Below, piece after piece: positions 36,501-45,608 of a stretch of 64,000 bases of DNA (position 1 is its first letter; the number at the start of each line of letters is the position of its first letter). The translations under genes were made by a program, and so were the position numbers. The notes under the pieces were generated by a model. That model saw nothing but the letters and a program-made list of their open reading frames with translations. It did not search any database and was not told the DNA's origin. The stretch lies in the NCBI GenBank assembly GCA_013396915.1, contig VWZL01000475.1, positions 17,836 to 81,835 on the forward strand. The letters run 5' to 3'. The stretch comes from Stercorarius parasiticus. Taxonomy: Eukaryota; Chordata; Aves; Charadriiformes; Stercorariidae.

Positions 36501-39500
36501 GCTTTAGCTATGGATTCATCCTCCTAATGTGTAAGATGAGGTAGCAGCATCCTGAATGACATTCTCCTCTTTATCCATGGATGAAACTACTCATGTCAGC
36601 CATCTTTTGTTTGCGATGGGGTGGAGGTTACCAGAGCAAAGACCTCTCTTACTTGTGTGTGATACTTCTGGGACAGCCTTGTTTTGCAAATAATCTGGTA
36701 TTTCCTCTTGTATTCCCTGCTGTCACTGTTTGGAATTTGGGGTAAGTTGCAAGTTTTTTCTGAACCTGGCTTTCAGTCAAGTCCATCAGATGAAAGATCA
36801 GGCACAGAAGTCCTTGGGTATTCAACTTATCTGTTGAAAAGATAATCCATCACAGTAAGCTACAAAAGTGTAATCTACTCTGTTGAACAGGCTGGTATTG
36901 TTTCAGTATTGTTTTTTTACTATATGTAGTGTGTTTACTGAGCTTTCAGGTAAGATGGAGTGATCTTTATAGGATCATGGGTGTGTTTGAAAGGCTTTTT
37001 CCTTCTTTAATATGCTTCGTAGCTTGGGAAAAGAGTTGTAGGAGATTTTCATTGAAATTTGTTAAATCGAAGACAGTTGTAGTTTTACAGTACTGGTGGT
37101 AATAGGCATCAATTTAAATAGTAGTAGAAGTTCTTTGATATGTGCATTTTGTGTCACAATCCAGACAAATAAAGTCTTTTAAAAAAATTCTTTGGACAGT
37201 AATTTTTGTTTGCTAAGTTCTATCTTCCTGTTATTAATTCAACCAGGGAAGGATCAAAATGATTTTCTTAATCTGATCTCTCTTCACATCTCAAAATGCC
37301 TTCATAATTGTTTGCAAAACCCATAGAAAATAAAAATAAATTCATTAGGAATTTTTGAATTAAAATAAGGTTTCTATTACAACTGTTGTTTATCACATAC
37401 TGACCATATCAGCATTTGGGAAAAAATCAGTCAAAAAGTAGGTGAAAGGATTTTTAGTTTCAAAGTACCTTGCAGAAAAATAATCAACTTTGTTATGAAA
37501 ATTCATTGAAAATAATCCTTTACAAGAAAAGAAGTAATTCTCAGAGAGAACAAAAAATTCTCACTTCAATTAAAACCTTGATAAATAGAGAGCTAGTTTT
37601 CATTTGTGGAAGGGAATGTCTTCAATAATCCCACCTGTTTTCCTGCAAACTGGGAACTACTTCTCCCTTGCCGTTCTAACTTTCTTCTTAAAAAGCATAG
37701 TACTTTATTTGATATTTTATAGGTTTCAGACTTAGTGATAATATTGAATCATGAAAGAGCAGTAGAGGCTTTCGCCAAAGGAGGGAATCTTACGCTTGGA
37801 GGGAATCTTACTGTGGCAATTGGACCTCTGGGGAGGTGAGTAAAATACTTTCTTAATATGGCGTAAATTTAAATATGGGGTAGAGTTAAATATTGAAGAT
37901 AGCTTTAAAAACTATATATAAACATGGATGTGGCTTTTTTTGACGTGTTACAAAACAACCTGGGCAACCTGTATGTTGACTGGACCTTATTGTTCTTGTA
38001 GTGTTATGCCTTTATAGTTGCTTGTTGTCCTTTTTTTTTTACCCCTGATAAGGGCATTTATTGTTAGAAGAAAAGTGTTCTGAGATTTATTCTCTTTCTT
38101 CAGGAGACTGCTTCGCTAGACTCAATAAGGAGTACAGGTGCTACTGTGCTTGACTGAACTGTTATTGTCATTAACCTATGAGTCTGTGCTTTCTGTCACC
38201 GCAGTTCTGCCTGACAGTAAATAAAAAATACACCAAATAATTACTTTTAAACCTTAAGTGGTTAAGCCAGCTTACTTTGAAGGATGAGATGATATAATCA
38301 CAGAATAATTTAACTTGGAAGGGACCTTACAAGATCTCTACTTCAACCTCCTGCTCAAAGTAAGGTCTGTTATGTCTTCAGATCAAGTTGCTCAGGCCTT
38401 TATTCCAGTTGGGTCTTGAAAAAAATCCAAAGATGGAGACTACTTAGGCTCTCTGGGCAACCTACTCTACTGTTCAGCTGTCCTCATGGTGAAAAGTTTT
38501 GCCTTGCATCCAGTCAAAAGATTTCTTGTTTCAATTTATGTCCAGTTTATGTCCATACACTGCTATAAAGAGCCTGGCTTCATATTGTTGATTGCCTCTT
38601 CATAGATACTTGAAGGCTGCTGTTAGGTTCCCCCTAATGTTAGGTTCTCTTCTCCAGGCTTACCAAGCCCAGGTGCCTCAAACTGTGCTCATGGAACATG
38701 TGCCTTCTGAGACCTTTTTCTTTTATGATGAAGTTTTTACTGGTGGGGTTTTATCTTTTCTGATAAAATAAAAGGGATAAGATGATACCTATTCCACAGA
38801 TGACAGAGATCTGTGGATCAGGGGAGGGCAGCGAATGTCATCTGCCTTGCAAAGGTATTCAGTGTGCTGTCCTGCAGCATCTCTGTGTCCAAGCTGAGAC
38901 ATTGTGGCCTGGGTGTCAGGGTGGGACAGGCTAGTAAATAGGTGAAAAAATGGATCCTTAAGCTTGAAAAATAGTGGTAAATGACTCATGTTGTACTCAG
39001 AAACCAGGTCTCTATGGAATTCCTTATGACACTATTCTGGGACCTCTCCCGCTTGATGTTTTTATCAGTGACCTGGAGGTGCAGATGCAAAATATTCTCT
39101 TCAAGTTTGTGGATGACACCAAATCAGGGGTGCAGCCAGTACACTTTGGGGTAGGGCTGCCATTCAGAGCAATGGACTTAGAGAGTGTAGAGAAAAGATT
39201 CAACAGGAAATCTCATGAAATTAAACGAGGAAAAATATGAAATTCTGCACCTTTGGTTAGATGAACCCTCTGCAGTTACGTAGGCAGGAGAAGGTGCCAG
39301 GGTCCTGGTGGACAGTAAGCTGAGCCAGCAGTGCATGCTGACAGAAAAGGCAGTGAACGATGTAGGGGGCTGCATCAACAGAGCTGTAACCAGTAGATAA
39401 GGGAAGTGATTGTTCCCCTTTTCTTGGCACTTCATAGACTATGCCTAGATTATTGTGTCCAGTTTTGGCCCTGCAGTACAAGGAAGAAGTTTATAAGCTT

Positions 39501-42500
39501 TAATGCGTGCAGTGAACAGCTACCAAGGTGGCCAGGGACTTGGAGTACCTGAATGATGAGGCTGGGGGAGCTCAGCTTGTTTAACCTGGAGGAGAAACGA
39601 CCTTGAGGTCTTCTAAGAGGCTGCATTCCCAACAGGGGATCACCAAGAACACAGACCCAAATTCTTTACTGAGGTGCATAGCAGGAGAGTGAGAGATGGT
39701 AGTCGTAAGTCAAAACAAGGAAGATTCTGACTGGATATGACAAAAAAATTTTCAACATGAGTATAATTGAGCACTGACACGGGTTGCTCAGAGTGTGGAA
39801 ACTATGTCCTTGGAAATCTTCAAAAACTGGCTAGACAAAGCCCAGAGCAACCTGATCTCAATTTGATGTTGTATCCATTTTGAGCAAGAGGTTGGCAAGA
39901 CTGTCTGACTGATGAGGTATCTTCAAACCTAAAATATTATGTAGTCCTGTGTAAGACAAAAATTGTAATCTTCCAGTTCTATTGAGGTCTGGTAAGGCCT
40001 TATGTGAATTATTTTGTGCTGTTTTAGGCACCATAAAATCGAGGACGATTTGGATATATTGAATGGAGTTCCAAGTCACCACAAACATAATCAAATCATT
40101 TTAAAACGTGATTCAAACATGGGTTAATCATTTCAGACTTTGGAATGCAAGAGGAGATCTAACGTGCAGCGTTCACATGAGGCAACATTGCTCTGTGATT
40201 CAGAGGAAACCTTATCAAAGAACTTAATTAATTTGTACTTGGTCCTGTCTGAAATAAGAACTGAAAAAGGATTTGAAGTCTGACCCACTTGAATATATTT
40301 AATACGGTTTGCAAGAACAGAGGGAAGTGAAGCTCTCGATGACTTTTGGTGGGATTAAAATAAAAAGACATTGCCATTCATGTTGCAAAGCCATATTGAA
40401 GAATGTAAACCAAATTTTTTTTTCCTTCTAGAAACTTAGAAGGGGACGTTGCCCTGAGAAGCTCTGCTGCTGTCTATACATACTGCAAATCTCGAGGACT
40501 GTTTGCAGGTGTATCTCTGGAAGGAACCTGTTTAATTGAAAGGAAAGAAACAAATCGCAAGTAAGTTCTCTTCAAATCTAGAAGATTCAGTGAAGGCATA
40601 GTGACAAAATGAACTAGGGCACATTCAATTTGGAAAAAGAGTTTGTTGTGGGAACATACTGTGCTGAGTTAGAGTTTCTTGAGGGGCAAGGGTTTCTTCA
40701 ATTTAGACATCTTGCAACGGGTATTGAGATGATGCTGAGTATTTAGAGTTTATATAATCTGTGGCAGGTTGACCTTGGCTAGCCACCAGATGCCAGCCAA
40801 GCTGCTCTGTCACTCCTCCTCCTCAGGAAGATGGGAGGAGAAGAAATGTGACAATTTTATGGGTTGAGATAAAGGCAGGGAGATCACTTACCAATTACTA
40901 TCTCAGGCAAAAAAAACCCCTCAACTTGGGCATATTCATTTAATTTATTGACAGTTAATAAGAGAGTAGGATAATGAGAAATAAGAACAAATGAAAAAGC
41001 CGAAAACACCTTCCCCCCAACTTCATTCCCAGCTACTCTACCTCCTGCCCCTGAGCGGCGCAGGAGGATGGGGAATGGGGGTTGAGGTTACTTCATCACA
41101 CCTTGTCTCTGTCACTCTTTCCTCCTCACACTCTTCCCGTGCTCCAGCGTGGGTTCCCTCCCATGGGAGACAGTCCTTCACAAACTTCTCCAACATGGGT
41201 CCTTCCCGCAGGCTGCAGTTCTTCACAAACTGCTCCAGCATGGATCCTTTCAATGAGGTGCAGTCCTTCAGAAATGGACTGCTCCAGCATGGATCCCCCA
41301 CAGGGTTACATGTTCTGCCAGCAAACCTGCTCCAGCGTGGGCTTCTCTCTCTATGGGTCCACAGGTCCTGCCAGGAGTCTGCTCCAGCACGGGCTCACCA
41401 TGGGGTCACAGCCTCCTTCAGGCATATCCACCTGCTCCGGCGGGCAGTCCTCCACAGGCTGCAGGTGGATATCTGCTACGCTGTGGATCTCCATGGGCTG
41501 CAGGGGGACAGCCTGCCTTAACATGGTCTTCAGCACGGGCTGCAGGGGAATCTCTGCTCCAGTGCCTGGAGCACCTCCTTCCCCTCCTTCTCCACTGACC
41601 TGGGTGTCTGCAGAGTTGTTTCTCTCACATACTCTTACTCCTCTCTCCCAGTTGCTGTTGTGTAGCTTTTTTTTACCCTTCTTAAATATGTTGTCACAGA
41701 GGTGCTACCACCATTGCTGATGGGCTCAGCCTTGGCCAGCGGTGGGTCTCTCTTGGAGCTGGCTGGAACTGCCTCTATCTGACATGGAGGCAGCTTCTGG
41801 CATCTTCTCACAGAAGCCACCCCTGCCGCCCCACCCCTTACCAAAACCTTGCCATCTAAACCCAGCACAATATTGTAGAAGATAGGTATTGAGGTATTTA
41901 CTGCATAATGAGAAATATTCTTTTAGGCCACTTGAAACAAACAAACAAAAAAAAATCTGGTTTAGAGCGTCACTGATTTTGAGAAAATACCCAGTTTATG
42001 GAATGCTGCTTCTTTTGTGCAGCCTATTAAGTTTAAAATCCAAGGAACCTCTGAGTGTCTTGCACTTGTATGTTCTGTGTTCATGAAAAATTTGATTCTG
42101 CTAATATCAGCAAAGACTAATACTGATTCTAATGACAGCATGTCAGTAACTTTTAGCTACCTCCATTCATAAAATTGAGGTTACAGTGAATTAAGGAATT
42201 TTAGTACATCATTAAGGAATCTATGACAATGTTTTGCAAAATTGGTGTGTGTTTCTTCAGTTTGCTGTGTGGTTGGCTTTCAAATAGTCTAGCTGATGCA
42301 TGCCACGTGACCAGGAACAGAATATTGCTGGTGAAGATCATTTTGAAATAAGGTGGTAGGTAGGCATTCAGGTTTGCTACAATTAGTTATCATTCCAAAT
42401 TTACAGCATTGAACGAGTTCTGTCATTGCTCAATAGATGATCAGTAGGAGAAATCCAGGGACAGGGAGGAGGCGGGGGGAACGTCTGCACAAGATGAATT

Positions 42501-44253
42501 TGTCTAGATGTTGAAATGTAATGATGATTAAATACCTGGCATCTTTTCTTTTGTATCAGGTTTTATGGGCAGGATATTCGTGCTAGTGCCATCTTGCTTG
42601 GTGATGTGCCTTTTCCTGCTCAAGCAGATGATCTTTACGAAACTCTAGCATCCTTCACTGAAGTATATGAAAATGAAGAGCAAAAAAATAACCCAGGAAA
42701 AGCTGTAAGGGAACAAAGAAGGGTTTGTGTGCCTCTTTTTCACGTAGGCTCTTTCTGTTCCTGAACTGTTCCTAGTCAGTGGTAATGTTGATGTTCACGT
42801 GGCATTTGTAACTTCTCTATTGGATGCTTAAAGGCATAACACATTGCAGATTCTGCATGCGAGTAATAGATTCATTCAGGCATTGCCCCGGTAGGCTCTT
42901 CTGGACAAGAACATTGCTGGTATTGCTTTGCATCCTCCAGAATAAAAAAGTATATCCTTTCTTTTTATAGTAGCGCATAATCAAATCTGAGGTGATGATT
43001 AGAAAAGTTTGTTCTACTATTCTTAATCAAGTTAATCTGCAAATAATGAGCATACCGGGTTTGATGTGGATACTCTTCATTTTTCTACTTTTTATGTCTT
43101 CCATTCCAACAGTCACGTTTACAATATGATACTAAGACTATAGAAAGTGTTTTCTTGTAGATGTTGATGTTACTGATAGACAATCATTTACTTTCATCCT
43201 TTTTAAACCCATGGTGAATTACTTTACAGTCATGTGTTTGTCACTAGTTCTTTAGTGTGCTTCTCGAGTTCATACAATTTCAGTGGAGAAAGAGTGAATT
43301 ATTTTTTGTCAGTGTAACTTGACATACCTCTAGACTCTGAAGTTACAATCTACTTCCAGGTGTGATGCAACTTTTTATAAAAATTTGTACATTTTAGGTA
43401 AATGACCCACCTGCTAGACCATCACCAAGACCGGAGCCACCTAAACCCACTGTTAGACCAACACCACCAGGTTAAAAGCCTTTTGATAATGATTATTCTC
43501 TATATAAAATTAGAGCATTAAAGCGAATGAATGTTATGCAATTATTATCGTAGTAGCTGCCTCTGTAAAAATGTTCTGTTAATACTCTTCCTTGGGCAAA
43601 CACTGAAAGCATGTTGGGGTAGTGCCATAAGTGATACAGGGTAAAGGTTTTGTTTGTTTGTTTTATATAAACAAACCTTTTCTCTCTGACAGATTTGCTA
43701 TAGAAATAGTGTTTGTATAGTTACAGAAGCATGTAGTAGTTCAAAGGAAGCATTCATGTTTATTGGATATGTAGAAGCCCAATGGTACGATGAAACTTCT
43801 TAGTAAGAAGAGCAGTCCTACTAGAAACTGCTAGTCCTACGTCTAGAAACTTCTGGATTCTAGACAACTTAGTTTCTTTTTCACGTTGTCATTATGTTTT
43901 AATAGGTAGAGGTCTTACAGTAGAGCAGATGAGGTAGAGTTTTCGCTCTATGACAGTTTCTCTACCAAAGTGTTCTCATGGAAAGCAAGGCTTTAGCGTG
44001 TAGCTCCTGTTGTTAATTTGATTTATTTCTCTCGACAAGGATATAAGGCAAAGTCCTTATTTATTTCTTCTGTACGGTTCCTTAGATAACTACAATCATT
44101 TTATAACTATTGATCATGTATTAGAAAAGCAGTATATGAAATATAACAATGTATGTTAGTATATCATATAATTTGCTACTTTGTTTTCTCTTTCAGCTAA
44201 AAAGAATACAAACAAACTTTACCCTGAACTTCCGAATGATTATGCCTCTGTGG
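18569..44253 (+). CDS. SH3YL1: SH3YL1, SYLF-domain and SH3 adaptor (3' part outside window)
   Basis: Phosphoinositide-binding adaptor of the Ysc84/SH3YL1 family, known for roles in dorsal ruffles and NADPH oxidase regulation. Coding segments: 18569 (the A of ATG), 32995-33105, 34122-34235, 34739-34803, 37723-37835, 40432-40560, 42560-42722, 43398-43470 and 44197-44253. All phases join. The translation starts [20 protein letters not shown] and reads clearly as this family, with the SYLF domain over residues 1 to about 220 and then a proline-rich linker. About 275 residues are encoded here. The human protein has about 342, and the missing 60 or so are the SH3 domain, for which I found no exon up to 64000. 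No internal stop or frameshift is seen. Confidence 0.96.
24531..25910 (+). mobile_element. CR1 LINE with decayed ORF2 reverse transcriptase
   Basis: The longest CR1 copy here, in the same sense as SH3YL1. It encodes reverse-transcriptase pieces in three broken frames: 24531-24800 ([39 protein letters not shown]), 24815-25168 ([20 protein letters not shown]) and 25199-25849 (thumb and C-terminus). The catalytic motif reads FTDD where active copies have FADD. A segment is missing near 24840-24860, between AFDTVS and [11 protein letters not shown]. It ends in a typical but decayed CR1 tail. Inactive. Confidence 0.95.
27693..28281 (-). other. Two unidentified minus-strand frames
   Basis: Frames at 28087-28281 (64 codons) and 27693-27914 (73 codons) are antisense to SH3YL1. 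The second has a coding-like, helix-prone charged composition ([29 protein letters not shown]). I recognise neither. They could be remnants of a mobile-element gene, or chance. Confidence 0.15.
28713..28936 (-). mobile_element. CR1 LINE, 3' fragment
   Basis: Reverse-oriented CR1 tail beginning AATCATAGAATCATAGAATA, followed by the reverse complement of the tail (TTGCCTAGTCCGACC) and of the final ORF2 codons (ACCTCTCTGGGCAAC). Degenerate. Confidence 0.9.
30265..30848 (+). mobile_element. Endogenous retrovirus solo LTR
   Basis: Starts TGTGCTGGTTT and ends ACCACGACA, the TG...CA termini of an LTR, with 5-bp flanks TTGGC and GTGGC that fit a duplicated target site with one mismatch. About 584 bp. 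An ATTAAA poly(A) signal precedes the 3' quarter. A TTA/TTG trinucleotide run has grown at about 30675-30700. It resembles common avian ERVL-type LTRs from memory; the family name is not certain. No internal viral genes are adjacent. Confidence 0.85.
32340..32575 (+). mobile_element. Old CR1/L2-like LINE fragment
   Basis: Degenerate match to the last part of a CR1-like ORF2: GGTACAGAGAAGAGCAATTA, then GAGGAGAGACTAAGAGGCTG and TATAAAAGCATGAAGG. Clearly older than the other copies. Confidence 0.65.
32995..33105 (+). CDS. SH3YL1: SH3YL1 exon 2
   Basis: 111 nt: TG of the start codon, 36 codons ([20 protein letters not shown] to GPDKIIP) and one base of a Pro codon. The acceptor is TTTTACAG and the donor GTGAGT. 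It encodes the amphipathic N-terminal helix known to bind membrane lipid in this family. Confidence 0.96.
33106..34121 (+). other. SH3YL1 intron 2
   Basis: Intron with no recognisable repeat or gene. Confidence 0.9.
34122..34235 (+). CDS. SH3YL1: SH3YL1 exon 3
   Basis: 114 nt encoding [20 protein letters not shown] through ARLPNG, start of the SYLF core. The acceptor is TGTTTCAG and the donor GTAAGT. The codon split with exon 2 gives Pro where human has Ala. Confidence 0.96.
34236..34738 (+). other. SH3YL1 intron 3
   Basis: Short AT-rich intron; nothing else seen. Confidence 0.9.
34739..34803 (+). CDS. SH3YL1: SH3YL1 exon 4
   Basis: 65 nt encoding [20 protein letters not shown] and a final Glu, the glycine-rich signature of the SYLF domain. 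The acceptor is CATGACAG and the donor GTATAA. Confidence 0.96.
34804..37722 (+). other. SH3YL1 intron 4
   Basis: Intron with a C+T-rich stretch at about 35395-35530 and otherwise no feature I recognise. Confidence 0.88.
37723..37835 (+). CDS. SH3YL1: SH3YL1 exon 5
   Basis: 113 nt: [20 protein letters not shown] then [17 protein letters not shown] and two bases of an Arg codon. The acceptor is TTTATAG and the donor GTGAGT. SYLF core. Confidence 0.97.
38297..38700 (-). mobile_element. CR1 LINE, 3' fragment
   Basis: Reverse-oriented CR1 tail (ATCACAGAATAATTTAACTT, then GGAAGGGACCTTACAAGATC) followed by the reverse complement of the ORF2 C-terminal region. Degenerate. Confidence 0.88.
38800..39945 (+). 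mobile_element. CR1 LINE with decayed ORF2
   Basis: Plus-oriented CR1 with a broken reverse-transcriptase region: [14 protein letters not shown], then [11 protein letters not shown] (FVDD in place of FADD), and the downstream ORF2 text out of frame. It continues to a decayed 3' end (GGTTGCTCAGAGTG...CTGGCTAGACAAAG). Confidence 0.88.
40432..40560 (+). CDS. SH3YL1: SH3YL1 exon 6
   Basis: 129 nt: [20 protein letters not shown], then [20 protein letters not shown] and two bases of a Lys codon. The acceptor is CTTCTAG after a T-rich tract; the donor is GTAAGT. SYLF core. Confidence 0.97.
40760..41869 (-). mobile_element. Endogenous retrovirus solo LTR, about 1.1 kb
   Basis: Bounded by TGTGGCAGG and CCCAGCACA, consistent with TG...CA ends. 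I place it on the minus strand because AATAAA on that strand lies about 190 bp before the 40760 end, as expected for R-U5. The plus-strand view contains diverged direct repeats built around CTGCTCCAGCATGGATCC between about 41140 and 41560. I see no clean target-site duplication and no internal viral genes. It resembles a GC-rich LTR type I associate with birds; I do not assign a family name. Confidence 0.75.
41140..41560. repeat. Diverged direct repeats inside the LTR
   Basis: Repeated phrases of the form CTGCTCCAGCATGGATCC plus CAGTCCTTCA recur at roughly 30-60-bp spacing. They keep several overlapping frames open, which explains the spurious long ORFs here. Confidence 0.7.
42560..42722 (+). 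CDS. SH3YL1: SH3YL1 exon 7 (two possible donors)
   Basis: Encodes [20 protein letters not shown], a charged stretch and, by the human-like reading, a C-terminal GKAVREQRR. That reading ends at 42722 with a weak donor (GTTTGT). A stronger donor (GTAAGG) lies 18 nt earlier, after 42704, also in phase 0. The protein family favours 42722. Confidence 0.85.
42723..43397 (+). other. SH3YL1 intron 7
   Basis: Short intron with no other feature. Confidence 0.85.
43398..43470 (+). CDS. SH3YL1: SH3YL1 exon 8 (proline-rich linker)
   Basis: 73 nt: 24 codons dense in Pro and Arg ([20 protein letters not shown], then PTPP) plus one base. The acceptor is ATTTTAG and the donor GTTAAA, which is weak. RPEPPKP fits the class I SH3-ligand pattern RxxPxxP. 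Confidence 0.85.
43471..44196 (+). other. SH3YL1 intron 8
   Basis: Intron containing a small inverted repeat at 43643-43679 and nothing else recognisable. Confidence 0.85.
43643..43679. repeat. Short inverted repeat (hairpin)
   Basis: The left arm AAAGGTTTTGTTTG pairs with the right arm AAACAAACCTTT around a TTTTATAT-type loop, with one bulged base. Confidence 0.6.
44197..44253 (+). CDS. SH3YL1: SH3YL1 exon 9
   Basis: 57 nt encoding [18 protein letters not shown], flanked by split Ala and Gly codons. KLYPxL matches the segment just before the SH3 domain in the human protein. The acceptor is CTTTCAG and the donor GTAAGT. It is the last coding exon I can find in the window. Confidence 0.92.
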
Positions 44254-45111
44254 GTAAGTACTAAGCTTACACATATTTTATTAATGCAGTATGGAATCTG
44301 AGAAGTCCTAAGAGTGTTTTGGAAGGCATCTAACAATATCTAGCCATACGTATTTTTCTTTATTGTCCATGTGTTAAAATGATATTCAGGTCTTGTATGG
44401 TGTCCTGAAAAAAATTTCATAAATGTGAATGTTATTCCCTGGCTTTAAATTCCAACAGTGGCATTCTTTTTCTGAAAAGCAAAAGTTCTTTTGCTTTATT
44501 CAGCAAGCACTGAAAGTGCTCTGCACTGAAAAATGCACTGAAAATAATAAAACTGTTTTACGTTACCACCTAATTGAAATGAAAAAGAAAGCTGATACAA
44601 CAAGCTTGTGTTCAAGTCCTTATGCAAGGTACTATAATTCCTGTTTTAATTAAAAAGTGCTTCCACAGGTCATATCTGATTTTGCTGGCATAAACACAGA
44701 TTTCCATTGCAGTTACAATCCTTGAGGTTTTTGTGTTGAGTTGTGATAACATTATACTACAAAGATGCTACTTGTTCATTGTTCTCTTCTGGTTCTCTTA
44801 ACTTTAAAGCGGTTTCATCTCTAAAAGGAGAATCTTACTCTGTAGTATTTGCAATGTAGCTCTTGAACTGTGGGGGCCATCATCTGGAAACTTGTGATCT
44901 GTTAGCAAAAATTTTATTACAAAAGTGGTTATGTTCATTTGGCTGCTATAGTGTTTTCTCTCATCAGCAATCTCTTCTTTCACAGGTAAAAGACTGTTAG
45001 CTGTTTCAAAGTCAGTGAAATAAATTATTTCTCTCATGAAATATATTGTCCATTTGATAAATAAATGTTTTAGTGATCTCTGATAGATCAACATCAAGAT
45101 GAAGGCTTTAT

Positions 45112-45131
45112 ATATTACATATATATATATG
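45112..45131. repeat. AT dinucleotide repeat
   Basis: A short run of AT dinucleotides in SH3YL1 intron 9. Confidence 0.7.
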
Positions 45132-45608
45132 TTTATCTGTATGTGAATATGTACACAGATATTTCACATACTGTATGCGCCAGTTGGAAATAAAATGAAA
45201 ACAAAAGATCTCTTTTTTTACTTTTGAAAATGGAGCTAAATCAAGCTTGATAATAGATCACAGTGAAAAGTCTATTTCAGGGAGAGTACTGTGATTTAAC
45301 ACAGTGTCTAAACTCAGTCTGAAGGCCAAAATCATTATTGTATTTTTCATTTCTTAGTTAATATAATTACACATTTTCACTAAAAATTAAGATAAATTAT
45401 ACGTGTCATTGTCTTTACATTCTCCTTCATACCTTCTTTCCATACATGCTGTTGATGTGCATGTCTGTTGAGGAGACCAACATAGGAGGATGTTAAGCTG
45501 AGCTGTTGATGTGACTTCTGCAGATCTGATATTTCCTGAGAATCAAAATTTGCTGTTGTACTGTAGGACTTTTACCAGGAAAAGAATGGTGACTCTAGTG
45601 ATCTGTAC

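Larger units (their letters stand above)
37836..40431 (+). other. SH3YL1 intron 5
   Basis: Contains two CR1 copies back to back (minus at 38297-38700, plus at 38800-39945). The stretch 39950-40360 has a faint LINE-like look but is too degenerate to assign. Confidence 0.88.
40561..42559 (+). other. SH3YL1 intron 6
   Basis: More than half of this intron is the solo LTR at 40760-41869. The remainder shows nothing specific. Confidence 0.9.

Noticed and set aside
39950..40360. Possible older LINE between the CR1 copy and SH3YL1 exon 6
   Set aside because: Only faint phrases resemble a LINE; too degenerate to assign by eye.
40991..41720. Plus-strand frames of 176 and 212 codons
   Set aside because: They lie entirely inside the solo LTR and come from its internal repeats, not from a gene.
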